DNA from: an uncultured Actinomycetes bacterium
GTDB lineage: Bacteria; Actinomycetota; Acidimicrobiia; Acidimicrobiales; RAAP-2
Assembly: GCA_903873775.1 (NCBI GenBank)
Contig: CAIQPR010000001.1
Span: forward strand, 1-48,179
Direction: 5' to 3'
Length of the DNA: 48,179 nt
The position numbers were made by a program, and so were the translations under genes. Numbering within the stretch: position 1 is the stretch's first letter; every line of letters starts with the position of its first letter. Positions 34,258 to 42,367 of this stretch are shown here, one piece after another. A model generated the notes under the pieces. The model searched no databases. It was not told where the DNA came from and saw only the letters and a program-made list of their open reading frames with translations.

Positions 34258-34263
34258 AGGCTA
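34258..34263 (-). promoter_or_regulatory. -10 element TAGCCT, probable leaderless promoter of rlmN
   Basis: TAGCCT on the minus strand is followed by 6 nt and the GTG at 34251; the same hexamer and spacing serve the GH113-like gene at 12009. Confidence 0.5.
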
Positions 34264-34358
34264 CGAGACGAGCACCCTCCCCGTGTCCTCTATGTTTTCT
34301 AGGTGACTCTGTGTCGGTCAACGAATGGTCCGAAGGCACATCTAGTTAGGAGAAGTGA

Positions 34359-35135
34359 ATGGAACTGAAGAACACCTCCGCGATCGTCACCGGCGGCGCC
34401 TCAGGCTTGGGCGAAGCGACCGCTCGTCTCCTCGCCGCGCGTGGCGTCAAGGTTGTCGTCGCTGACCTCAACGACGAAAAGGGCACCGCCCTGGCCGCCG
34501 AGATTGGTGGCGTGTACGTCCACTGTGACGTGACGAACACCGAGCAGGTCATCGAGGCCATTGAGGCCGCCAAGGCTCTCGCACCTCTGTGGAGCGCCGT
34601 CAACTGCGCCGGCATCGGCTGGGCGACGCGCACCATTGGCAAGGACGGCGAGTACAGCTCGGCGCACGACCTCGACCTGTACCGCAAGGTCATCGAGATC
34701 AACCTGGTCGGCACCTTCAACGTCTCGCGTCTCGCGGCGACCGCGATGAGCCACAACACGCCCGACGTCGACGGCCTCCGTGGCGCGATCGTGAACACGG
34801 CGTCCGTCGCCGCTGAGGACGGACAGATTGGCCAAGTCGCCTACTCGTCCTCCAAGGGTGGCGTGGTGGGCTTGACCCTGCCGCTCGCCCGCGACCTCGC
34901 GGCCATTGGCGTGCGCGCCAACTGCATCCTGCCCGGTCTCATCGACACCCCGATCTACGGCACCGGCGCGGCGTCGGACGAGTTCAAGGCCCGCCTCGGC
35001 GCCGGCGTGCTCTTCCCGAAGCGTCTCGGCTACTCGGAGGAATTCGCCTCCCTCGCCGTCGAACTGCTGTCGAACAGCTACATGAATGCCGAGTCGATCC
35101 GCATCGACGCCGGCATCCGCATGCAGCCGAAATGA
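34359..35135 (+). CDS. SDR, 3-hydroxyacyl-CoA dehydrogenase type II (HSD10)-like
   Basis: The 258-residue protein has TGGASGLG at residues 11-18, the NCAGIGWA element, catalytic YSSSK, and the unusually long insertion between helices (RTIGKDGEYSSAHDLDLYRKVIEIN) found in HSD17B10-type 3-hydroxyacyl-CoA dehydrogenases. The C-terminal INRT-equivalent region (IRIDAGIRMQP) also fits. It probably oxidises 3-hydroxyacyl-CoA or 2-methyl-3-hydroxybutyryl-CoA with NAD, which would fit with branched-chain 2-oxoacid breakdown encoded 3 kb away. AGGAG precedes the ATG, and a strong terminator follows the stop. Confidence 0.85.
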   Translation: MELKNTSAIVTGGASGLGEATARLLAARGVKVVVADLNDEKGTALAAEIGGVYVHCDVTNTEQVIEAIEAAKALAPLWSAVNCAGIGWATRTIGKDGEYSSAHDLDLYRKVIEINLVGTFNVSRLAATAMSHNTPDVDGLRGAIVNTASVAAEDGQIGQVAYSSSKGGVVGLTLPLARDLAAIGVRANCILPGLIDTPIYGTGAASDEFKARLGAGVLFPKRLGYSEEFASLAVELLSNSYMNAESIRIDAGIRMQPK

Positions 35136-35156
35136 TCACACCACTCTGGTGAGCAA

Positions 35157-35196
35157 CGACCCCCGGGGCGCAAGCCCCGGGGGTCGTCTGTTGTAA
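35157..35196 (+). terminator. Rho-independent terminator after the HSD10-like gene
   Basis: Arms 35157-35169 and 35174-35186 pair perfectly over 13 bp around a GCAA tetraloop. A TCTGTTGT tract follows. It starts 22 nt after the stop codon. Confidence 0.85.
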
Positions 35197-35222
35197 GGTC
35201 CGCACCATCGAGGGGGGGTGGT

Positions 35223-35570
35223 GTGGAAACCATTTGTTACAACTGTCGCCGCGCCCTCAGTGGCGAGGACACAACCGCCGCATGCCCCTTCTGCGGCTGG
35301 AATGGCGAAAGGTTGCGCACCGAAGAAGTCGCCGCACCCACCGGACCTGCCGGAGAGAAGACCGATCCGACTCCGATATGGACACTCCTTGTCACCTTCT
35401 CGGTCCTCTGGCTGATCAACGCCGTCATTGGATTCGGTGTGGTGTTGGCCCACGGGTTGGTCTGGGACGGTCTTCTCTACGCCTTCGGCAGTGGCACAGT
35501 GTCGGTATTGCTCTTCGGCGTGGCCGCCATTATTGATCGACTCGATACCCACCAAAGGAACCCGTCATGA
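35223..35570 (+). CDS. Zinc-ribbon membrane protein, function unknown
   Basis: The 115-residue protein opens with a small zinc ribbon (CYNCRRALSG...ACPFCGWNG, two CxxC pairs), has a short charged and Pro-rich linker, and then two hydrophobic segments (about residues 51-75 and 80-103). Such zinc-ribbon membrane proteins are common and mostly unassigned. The GTG start follows GAGGGGGGG. Its stop overlaps the next start by 4 nt (ATGA), so it is co-translated with an SDR. Confidence 0.65.
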   Translation: METICYNCRRALSGEDTTAACPFCGWNGERLRTEEVAAPTGPAGEKTDPTPIWTLLVTFSVLWLINAVIGFGVVLAHGLVWDGLLYAFGSGTVSVLLFGVAAIIDRLDTHQRNPS

Positions 35571-36523
35571 CTGAACCCATCACCTCCGCCTTCGGCTATC
35601 GCAGCACCGCCCTCGAGGTCGTGGCCGGACACGACTTGACTGGTCGCACCGCCCTCATCACGGGCGCGGCGTCCGGCATCGGTGTCGAAACAGCCCGCGC
35701 CCTCGCGGCGGCGGGCGCACACATTGTTCTTCCGGTCCGCAGCCTCGAGCGTGGTCGCGCGAGCGAGGCGGAGATTCGTGAGAGCGTGCCGGAAGCAAGC
35801 ATCGAACTCGGCGAGGTGGACCTCGCAGATCTCGCGAGTGTGCGGGCCTTCGCGTCGAACTTCGCGGCACACCATGACCGACTCGATCTCCTCGTGAACA
35901 ACGCGGCCGTGATGGCGACACCCTTCGAACACACGAGCGACGGTTTCGAGTTGCAGTTCGGAACGAATCACCTCGGTCACTTCGTGCTCTTTCAGGGATT
36001 GCTGCCCGCGCTGCGCGCCGCGGGAACCGCGCGCGTGGTGGCGCTGAGTTCCATTGGCCACCGACGCAGCGACGTCGACTTCGCGGATCCGAACTTCGAG
36101 CATCGCGAGTACGACAAGTGGGTGTCCTACGGACAGTCGAAGACCGCCTGCGCGCTGTTCGCCGTGGGCGTGACGCAGCGCTACGCGAGTTACGGGATCA
36201 CGGCAAACGCCGTGCACCCCGGCGGCATCGCCACGGGACTGCAGAAGTACCTGCCGATGGAAGAGCAGCGCGCAATGGGTTGGTACGACGAGGCGGGCAA
36301 CGTAAACGAGGTCTTCAAGACCCCCGAGCAGGGCGCATCCACGAGCACCTGGGCCGCGGTCGGCGCGGAGTTGCACGGGATCGGTGGCCTCTACCTCGAA
36401 GATTGTCGCCAGGCGTCGCCCTTCACTCCCGACTTTCCCTTCGCGGGGTACCTGCCCTACGCCGTCGACCCGGCGAACGCGGAGCGACTCTGGGACCTGT
36501 CGGAGCAGCTCACCTCACGCTGA
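35567..36523 (+). CDS. SDR, retinol dehydrogenase/WW-domain oxidoreductase-like
   Basis: The 318-residue protein has TGAASGIG at about residues 30-37, NNAAV, the long-chain SSIGHR segment and YGQSK as catalytic YxxxK, followed by NAVHPGGIATGL. The pattern, with a C-terminal extension GGLYLEDC, matches RDH/WWOX-like NADP-dependent oxidoreductases. The substrate is unknown. It overlaps the zinc-ribbon gene by 4 nt at its start and the convergent ABC permease gene by 9 nt at its end. Confidence 0.83.
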   Translation: MTEPITSAFGYRSTALEVVAGHDLTGRTALITGAASGIGVETARALAAAGAHIVLPVRSLERGRASEAEIRESVPEASIELGEVDLADLASVRAFASNFAAHHDRLDLLVNNAAVMATPFEHTSDGFELQFGTNHLGHFVLFQGLLPALRAAGTARVVALSSIGHRRSDVDFADPNFEHREYDKWVSYGQSKTACALFAVGVTQRYASYGITANAVHPGGIATGLQKYLPMEEQRAMGWYDEAGNVNEVFKTPEQGASTSTWAAVGAELHGIGGLYLEDCRQASPFTPDFPFAGYLPYAVDPANAERLWDLSEQLTSR

Positions 36524-38071
36524 GAGCAGATCCCGACGCGCGTAGCGCAGAAGACCCACCGCACCTAGTGCCGCGCCCACTAGCGCAAGCACGACCACGA
36601 CCACCGGCCGCCACGGCTCGAAGGGGACGAGGGGAACCGCGTGAAACGGCGAGAGAGCCACGAGCGCCGAGGGCCAGCCGAGGGCCGGACCGAAGGCGCT
36701 ATCGAAGAAGGCCACGATCACCAGCCCGGACGCCAGCGGAAACGCCACCCGAGGGAGCCAACCGTGCAAGAGAACAGCCACGCCCGCCACCGCGAGCACA
36801 ACCACCAGGGCCGAGAGCCCGCCACTAAGGAAGGGAACCACCGAGACCTGACCGCCACTCGCGAGGTCCCCGAGGTAGAACGCGATGGCACCTACGAGCG
36901 TGAGCGCAAGGGCGCCAGCGAGAGAGACGATGATCGTCGCGCTCGCCCATTTCGTGCGTGACGGTCCGGTCGCGAGCACCACGTCAAGACGTCCACTGGT
37001 CTCGTCACTCACCAGTTGGTGCAAAGACGTAAGAACAAAGAAGCTCAGCGCGAGTGACACGAAAAGATCCATCTCACCGATAAATCCCGCGGCGGTGACG
37101 ACGGCGCCGTAGCCGTAGCGCTGGAGCATCTCGGTGTAGTGCGCGTTCTCGCGCGCGAAGTCGACGAGCGGACGAATCAGGAGTCCCATGAGGGCGAGGC
37201 ACAACGCCATCACGATGCTCCAGGTCACGACGAGGGTACGCCTCTCTTTCACGGCCAGCGCGAGCGGCGAGCGCACGAGGAAACTCTCGCGCGACACGAG
37301 GTCACTGGTGGCGAGCGCGCCGGTGCCCACATCGCGGTGCGCCAGAAGCACGCGCACCGCGAGACCCGCCAGACACAAGGTGACGCCAAAGAGACCGAGC
37401 ACCCACCACCGCTGCGCCGCGAAACTCTGCACTTCCTCGTACCACCCGAAGGGGGTGGCCCAGCGCAGCCAACTCCACCTCGTGACCCCGTCGGCCACCA
37501 TCCGCAGAACGAAGGCGCCACCCACGATGCTCACCGCCCAACTGGACGCGCGACGTCGCGGGGCGACCACCTGCGCGCAGACGAGGCCGGCGGCGGCGGT
37601 CACCATCGTGACGAGGGCGAGGTCGAGGCCGTAGAAAACACTGGAGACGTCGCCGTGTCCCGCGACGACCAGAGTGATCGTGGCCGTCGTCCCCACACCC
37701 GCGGCGAGGGCCGCGAGGATCATCGCCGCGCTCCGTGTGGCGCGACCGTGCGTCACCCTCGACGACACGAGAAGGTCCCACGAGCCGTCGTCCTCGGCCG
37801 CCCGTGTCAGACGGGTCGCCACGAGGGCGCTCCAGATGGTCACCGCCAGTGCGAGGTACATGCCAATCTTCCACTGCATGAATCCGCCCGCGGTGTTCAC
37901 CCCGTAGGGGCGCCCGTAGAGAGCAGCAATGGCGGGCGAGCGCAGGAGTGGCGCCAACGTCGCCAAGCCCTTGGCCCCGCCGACTAGGTCGAAGCTCTTC
38001 ACACCCGTACTCACCATCACGACGACGAACACGCACACGGACCCCGCGGCGACCCGCGTCTGTCGCCACAT
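36515..38071 (-). CDS. ABC transporter permease (ABC-2 type exporter)
   Basis: The 518-residue protein has about twelve hydrophobic segments in two similar halves, as in the fused ABC-2 permeases of antibiotic or polyketide exporters in actinomycetes. SWDLLVSSRVTHGRATRSAA and GRLDVVLATGPSRTKWASA are matching cytoplasmic loops in the two halves, of the E-LL-x-P-xR type. The ATG at 38071 is chosen because GGAGGG lies just upstream; the frame extends to 38107, which would overlap the ATPase gene by 11 nt. It forms a two-gene operon with the ATPase; the cargo is unknown. Confidence 0.82.
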   Translation of the reverse strand: MWRQTRVAAGSVCVFVVVMVSTGVKSFDLVGGAKGLATLAPLLRSPAIAALYGRPYGVNTAGGFMQWKIGMYLALAVTIWSALVATRLTRAAEDDGSWDLLVSSRVTHGRATRSAAMILAALAAGVGTTATITLVVAGHGDVSSVFYGLDLALVTMVTAAAGLVCAQVVAPRRRASSWAVSIVGGAFVLRMVADGVTRWSWLRWATPFGWYEEVQSFAAQRWWVLGLFGVTLCLAGLAVRVLLAHRDVGTGALATSDLVSRESFLVRSPLALAVKERRTLVVTWSIVMALCLALMGLLIRPLVDFARENAHYTEMLQRYGYGAVVTAAGFIGEMDLFVSLALSFFVLTSLHQLVSDETSGRLDVVLATGPSRTKWASATIIVSLAGALALTLVGAIAFYLGDLASGGQVSVVPFLSGGLSALVVVLAVAGVAVLLHGWLPRVAFPLASGLVIVAFFDSAFGPALGWPSALVALSPFHAVPLVPFEPWRPVVVVVLALVGAALGAVGLLRYARRDLLSA

Positions 38072-38096
38072 CAACCCTCCGGGCGTGCGCGGTGAT

Positions 38097-38978
38097 CTAG
38101 CGCGCATGGGGCTCGTCGTAATACGACAAGAAGATCTCCTCGAGCGACACGTCGCGCGTCGTGAGTGACGTCACTCGTCCCGACGACAGAGCCGCGAGAA
38201 ACGGACCCGTTGGTCCGGACACTGACACGCTCGCCCCGTCGTTCGTCGGCGTGACGACGAGAACACCGGCAACGCCCGTGAGGTCGGGCACCTCGCCGAT
38301 GACGTCAAAGACCACGCCGGCGCGCTCACGCAATTCGCTCATGCGGGCGGCTTGCACGATGCGGCCCGCGCGAATCATGACGACGTTGTCGCAGACGTGT
38401 TCGACCTCGGACAGAATGTGCGAACTCAAAAAGACCGACTGTCCGCGTGCCGCGGCCTCGGTCACGCTCGTTCGAAAGACGCGCTCCATGAGCGGGTCCA
38501 AGCCCGACGTGGGTTCATCCAGGACGAGCACGTCCGCTCGCGAGGACAGTGCCGCGATGAGGGCAATCTTCTGCCGGTTGCCCTTGGAGTACGCCCGCAC
38601 GCGCAGCCGCACATCGACCTCGAAGTCCGCAATGAGCTGATCGCGACGAGCCTCATCCACGTCGCCGTGCAGACTCGCCAGAAGGTCCAACGTCTCCGCG
38701 CCACTCAGTCGCGGCCACAGCGACACGTCGCCCGGCACGTAGGCGAGGTGACGACGAGCCGTTGGCGTGCCCGCCCGCTGCCCCATGACGAAGGCCTCAC
38801 CTCTCGTCGGCCGCAGGAGGCCGAGGGCCACCCGCAGCGCGGTCGACTTTCCGGCGCCATTGGGACCGAGAAAACCGGTCACCGTCCCGGCCGCCACGTC
38901 AAAGGACACCTGCTCCAGAGCCACGGTTTCGCCGAAAACCTTGCGTACCTCGTGAAACGACAGAGCAGGCGTGGCCAT
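38097..38978 (-). CDS. ABC transporter ATP-binding protein
   Basis: The 293-residue protein has Walker A GPNGAGKST (residues 38-46), a signature motif in the form YSKGNRQKIAL, Walker B VLVLDEPTSGLDP and the switch histidine in LSSHIL. The C-terminal tail of about 70 residues is typical of CcmA/DrrA-like exporter ATPases. It powers the permease encoded immediately downstream. TAGGGT lies 6 nt before the ATG, indicating a leaderless message. Confidence 0.9.
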   Translation of the reverse strand: MATPALSFHEVRKVFGETVALEQVSFDVAAGTVTGFLGPNGAGKSTALRVALGLLRPTRGEAFVMGQRAGTPTARRHLAYVPGDVSLWPRLSGAETLDLLASLHGDVDEARRDQLIADFEVDVRLRVRAYSKGNRQKIALIAALSSRADVLVLDEPTSGLDPLMERVFRTSVTEAAARGQSVFLSSHILSEVEHVCDNVVMIRAGRIVQAARMSELRERAGVVFDVIGEVPDLTGVAGVLVVTPTNDGASVSVSGPTGPFLAALSSGRVTSLTTRDVSLEEIFLSYYDEPHAR

Positions 38979-38984
38979 ACGCGA

Positions 38985-38990
38985 ACCCTA
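38985..38990 (-). promoter_or_regulatory. -10 element TAGGGT, probable leaderless promoter of the ABC exporter operon
   Basis: TAGGGT on the minus strand is followed by 6 nt and the ATG at 38978. Confidence 0.5.
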
Positions 38991-39059
38991 CTGACGTCAC
39001 GTGGGGCACCAACAGGGCCCAAGGTCATCCGACCCGCCCTACTGTGACGGCCCCGGAAC

Positions 39060-39068
39060 TGTTACGTT
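39060..39068 (+). promoter_or_regulatory. Extended -10 (TGT-TACGTT) upstream of the sedolisin gene
   Basis: TGTTACGTT matches TGNTANNNT. It is followed by GGGCCT and then ATT at 39075, exactly where the leaderless genes in this window have ATG or GTG. The matching segment before bcp reads TACGCTGGGCCTATG. Confidence 0.55.
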
Positions 39069-39074
39069 GGGCCT

Positions 39075-40478
39075 ATTACGCGGGCTGTATGTTTTGCCAA
39101 ACACCGCCGCACCGGGCTTCTCGCAGCGGCGGTGCTCGCGAGTGTCGTCTGTCTGTCACAGCAGACCTCGGCCTCGCACGTGGGTCGTTCCCTCCTGCGC
39201 CTCGTTCCGAACACGAGGGTCGTGATGTTCCGACACGGCAGCAGCACACCCCCCACGGTGAGCTCGTGCCTGGCCGCATCCAACGGGGCGAAGCGCTGTT
39301 ACACCCCCGCGGACATCCAGGCGGCCTACGACACGGCCCCGCTCTACCAAAAGGGCGATAACGGCACTGGTGAGACCATTGTCATCGTGGACGCCTTCGG
39401 GTCGCCGACCATCGCGACCGATCTCGCGCAATTCGACACCACGTTCTCCCTGCCCGCGCCGCCTCACTTCTCCGTGATCCAACCGGTGGGAACGGTCTCG
39501 GCGTTCTCCGGGACGGCACCCGACCGCCTCGGATGGGCGATTGAGACCACACTCGACGTGGAGTGGGCGCACGCCATGGCGCCGGGCGCCAACATCCTTC
39601 TCGTCGAAACCCCGACGGACGAAGTGGAGGGTCTCAGCGGTTTCCCGGACATCATCGCGGCCGAAAACTACGTCATCACCCACCACCTCGGTCAGATCGT
39701 CACCATGAGTTTCGGCGCGACCGAACAGACCTTCCCGTCGGTCGCCAAGCTCACGGCGCTGCGGTCCGCGTTCCTCGCGGGAACCTCGGCCAACGTGACG
39801 TTCGTCAGCGGCTCAGGAGACCTCGGGGCGAGCAACGACACGCTGAAGCTAACGGGTTATCCCTACCCGGTCGTGGCCTGGCCGGCCAGTGACCCACTCG
39901 TGACCGCCGTGGGTGGGACAAAGTTGACTCTCGACGACGCCGGGAACCGACTCTCGCCCGACACCGTCTGGAACGACTCCACGCCGGGCTCACCCTCCGC
40001 CAGTGGCGGCGGTCTCTCCACTGTCTTCCCGCGCCCCGCGTTCCAAAAGAGCGTGTCCTCCGTGGTCGGTAAGCACCGCGGTCTGCCCGACATCGCACTC
40101 AGCGGCGCCTGCAGTGGACTCGTGGATATCTACGTGGGCCTCAACATCCCGACCTACCCCTCGGGTTGGTATTCGGTGTGCGGTACGTCCGAGTCCTCTC
40201 CGCTGTTCGCGGGCGTAGTCGCGATCGCCGACCAAGTGGCCGGACGATCCCTCGGCGACGTGAACCCGGCCCTCTACGCCTTAGCCCTTAAGCCCAACAA
40301 CGGACTCGTCCCGGTCACCTCGGGCACCAACACCGTCAGTGTGTACACCCGCGCGGGACTGGTCACCGTGCCCGGCTTTCGCGCCTCCTCGTCGTACAAC
40401 TTGGCCAGTGGTCTTGGGACTCTCGACGTCTCTCAATTCGTGCCGGCGCTCGTCAACGCCACAGCGCACACCAACTAG
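39075..40478 (+). CDS. Secreted sedolisin-type (S53) serine-carboxyl peptidase, probable ATT start
   Basis: Read from ATT at 39075 the 467-residue protein has a complete signal peptide (TRAVCFAKHRRTG, then LLAAAVLASVVCL and QQTSA-S). The mature part shows the sedolisin motifs: ETTLDVEW with the catalytic Glu and Asp four residues apart, the oxyanion Asp in SGSGDLG, and the nucleophile Ser in GTSESSP. The long propeptide of most S53 enzymes is missing; the catalytic domain begins about 80 residues in. The first ordinary start, GTG at 39132, would cut away the basic and half the hydrophobic part of the signal. No ATG, GTG or TTG occurs in frame between the stop at 39045 and 39132. The stop interlocks with the convergent MFS gene (CTAG). 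Confidence 0.78.
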   Translation: MTRAVCFAKHRRTGLLAAAVLASVVCLSQQTSASHVGRSLLRLVPNTRVVMFRHGSSTPPTVSSCLAASNGAKRCYTPADIQAAYDTAPLYQKGDNGTGETIVIVDAFGSPTIATDLAQFDTTFSLPAPPHFSVIQPVGTVSAFSGTAPDRLGWAIETTLDVEWAHAMAPGANILLVETPTDEVEGLSGFPDIIAAENYVITHHLGQIVTMSFGATEQTFPSVAKLTALRSAFLAGTSANVTFVSGSGDLGASNDTLKLTGYPYPVVAWPASDPLVTAVGGTKLTLDDAGNRLSPDTVWNDSTPGSPSASGGGLSTVFPRPAFQKSVSSVVGKHRGLPDIALSGACSGLVDIYVGLNIPTYPSGWYSVCGTSESSPLFAGVVAIADQVAGRSLGDVNPALYALALKPNNGLVPVTSGTNTVSVYTRAGLVTVPGFRASSSYNLASGLGTLDVSQFVPALVNATAHTN

Positions 40479-41674
40479 CTCGCGGCTACCTCGCTACGCG
40501 ACTCGCCGCGCAGCACCGGACCCACGGTCAACAGCAGAACGATCAGTGCGGCCACGGAGGAACCGAGAAGAACGGTGCCGGGCGCGACAACAATCAAGAG
40601 AAGTCCGCCCAGCACGATGGAAATGACCTGACCCGAACTCGCCAGTCCCTGCACCGCCGAAAACACGCGACCGCGCACCTCGTCGGCGACGCGAGCCGAG
40701 ACGATCACCATCGCGCTGACGTTCAGCAAGGAATTACCAATGCCCACGAGGACGGAGAACACCGCCGCGAGGGCCAGTTCGCGCGACAGAGAAAAACCGA
40801 GCAAGGCGCCGGCGACGAGGAAACATCCCACCACGAAGAGTCGTGACGACGCCCAACGTTCCGTAAGTCGGCCCGCGAGTGCCGACGTGATCACCGACCC
40901 CACCCCGAAGCACAGACCCAAGAAGCCGTAGCCCGTCGGACCCGCGTGGAGGGCGGTGGTGATAAAGAAAATCTCCGCGACGTTGATGGCCCCGAGGACC
41001 ACGATGAAGACCACAATCAGAATCAGGAGGCTCCGCAGCACCGCGTCGGACCACACCACGCGGAATCCTGCGGTGACTTGACCCCGTTGTCTTTCCGTAC
41101 CCGCGCCGCTCGGCGTGCGGTCCGCCCGCATCAACGCGGCCACCGCCACGAGAACGACGAACGACGCCCCGTCGAACACGAGGGGCCAGGAAAAACCGAA
41201 GCGTCCCACGAGCCAACCGCCGAGTGCGGGTCCCGCCAGTCCGAACAGGGTGATGGTGGACTGCAGGGTCCCGAAGGCCGACGCCAGTTTCTCGGCGGGC
41301 ACGATGCTCGGGATAAGCGCCTGCCACGCGGGCGTGGCGACCGCGGTGCCACAGGCCAGGAGGACCACCAGCGGAATCAGGAAGGCCGCCGGCGACACGG
41401 CCAGGGCGAAGCAGACGGCCGCCTGCAGCAGGGTCGTGATGATCAGCACCGGCTTCGTGCGGAAACGGTCGACGAGAAATCCCGCGTGCGCGGAGAGGAG
41501 CACCAGCGGGAGGGCATTCGCGATCAGAATCGCCGCGACACCGAGGTGTCCGTAGTGATCCTTCGCGCGAAAGGCGATCGCCAAGGTAGCAACTTCGTCG
41601 CCGAGGAATGACACCGCGCGGCCACCGGCGATGGCGTAGAGCGCGCGAGGTAATCGCGTGGAGGAGTCGTTCAT
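40475..41674 (-). CDS. MFS transporter, drug-efflux-like
   Basis: The 399-residue protein has about twelve hydrophobic segments. YAIAGGRAVSFLGDEVATLAIAF and the loop GFLVDRFRTKPVLIITTL between helices 2 and 3 match MFS exporters of the MFS_1/MFS_3 type. The gene is divergent from an ArsR-type regulator (54 nt between starts), which is a common layout for an exporter controlled by its neighbour. It has no clear ribosome-binding site. Confidence 0.82.
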   Translation of the reverse strand: MNDSSTRLPRALYAIAGGRAVSFLGDEVATLAIAFRAKDHYGHLGVAAILIANALPLVLLSAHAGFLVDRFRTKPVLIITTLLQAAVCFALAVSPAAFLIPLVVLLACGTAVATPAWQALIPSIVPAEKLASAFGTLQSTITLFGLAGPALGGWLVGRFGFSWPLVFDGASFVVLVAVAALMRADRTPSGAGTERQRGQVTAGFRVVWSDAVLRSLLILIVVFIVVLGAINVAEIFFITTALHAGPTGYGFLGLCFGVGSVITSALAGRLTERWASSRLFVVGCFLVAGALLGFSLSRELALAAVFSVLVGIGNSLLNVSAMVIVSARVADEVRGRVFSAVQGLASSGQVISIVLGGLLLIVVAPGTVLLGSSVAALIVLLLTVGPVLRGESRSEVAAS

Positions 41675-41691
41675 AGGTGTGAAGACATCTT

Positions 41692-41720
41692 TTCAGATAG
41701 TGAGAAACCCGACCTATAGT
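41692..41720 (+). promoter_or_regulatory. Promoter of the ArsR-type regulator, near-leaderless, with overlapping dyads
   Basis: TTCAGA (41692-41697) and TATAGT (41715-41720) are 17 nt apart; the GTG start is 8 nt after the -10. ATCT-N4-AGAT (41687-41698) and GAAGAC (41681) with GTCTTC (41719-41724) are inverted repeats in the same 54-nt gap, suitable as operators for the regulator over both divergent promoters. Confidence 0.45.
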
Positions 41721-41728
41721 CTTCAGCC

Positions 41729-42361
41729 GTGCCGGAACAGGAACCTGACAACGTCGTCATTTCGGACGCCTCGGCCATTCGGGCCCTCGCGCACCCCGCC
41801 CGCCTCGCCGTCATGACCGCCCTGTTTGAACACTCACGCGTCCTCACGGCCACACAGGCGGCCAAAATTGCGAACTGCTCGCCGAGCGCGATGAGCTACC
41901 ACCTCCGCGCCCTCGAAAAGGCGGGCATCATCAAACCCGCACCGGACGGCACCGATGGTCGGGAACGACCCTGGGTGCGCGCCGGCACGAGCCTCGTCAT
42001 CCGCCCGGGTGCCGAAAGTGGAGGCGCAGCGAACGCCGCGACGGACCTCCTGCTCGCGATGACCATGGAGACGGACCGCAAGAATCTCCTCGACGCCGTG
42101 CGCCGACGTGAAGATGAAGCGACCCGGCAACCTCTTGACCCCGCGGCCAACTATTACCGGACCACCCTGGTCGTCACGAACGACGAGGCCATTGAACTAT
42201 TTACGCAAGTACAAGCGCTCTGCGAAAAATTACGGTCCGAGAATCGCGAGCACCTACCCGAGGGTGCCGAGATGCTGACGGTGGGCTTCATCGTGGCGCC
42301 GGAAGGTTCCCTCGACAGCGCGAACGAATCGGACGATCAGGTACCTCCGACCGAGATCTAG
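41729..42361 (+). CDS. ArsR-type winged-helix transcriptional regulator
   Basis: The 210-residue protein has an N-terminal HTH domain of the ArsR/HTH_20 kind (residues 14-75: ALAHPARLAVMTALFEHSR...KIANCSPSAMSYHLRALEKAG). Its C-terminal half is alpha-helical and probably serves dimerisation or ligand binding; no metal-binding cysteine motif is seen. It likely represses the divergent MFS exporter. It begins with GTG directly after its promoter. Its stop interlocks with that of dnaB inside a 16-bp palindrome. Confidence 0.83.
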   Translation: MPEQEPDNVVISDASAIRALAHPARLAVMTALFEHSRVLTATQAAKIANCSPSAMSYHLRALEKAGIIKPAPDGTDGRERPWVRAGTSLVIRPGAESGGAANAATDLLLAMTMETDRKNLLDAVRRREDEATRQPLDPAANYYRTTLVVTNDEAIELFTQVQALCEKLRSENREHLPEGAEMLTVGFIVAPEGSLDSANESDDQVPPTEI

Positions 42362-42367
42362 ATCTCG
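42352..42367. repeat. Perfect 16-bp palindrome spanning two convergent stop codons
   Basis: CGAGATCTAGATCTCG is its own reverse complement. Its central CTAG contains the stops of the ArsR-type regulator and dnaB, and because of the symmetry both proteins end in Glu-Ile. Confidence 0.9.

Noticed and set aside
36515..38107. Longer start (38107) for the ABC permease
   Set aside because: The ATG at 38071 has a GGAGGG ribosome-binding site and gives a normal cytoplasmic N-terminus; the longer form overlaps the ATPase gene without a ribosome-binding site.
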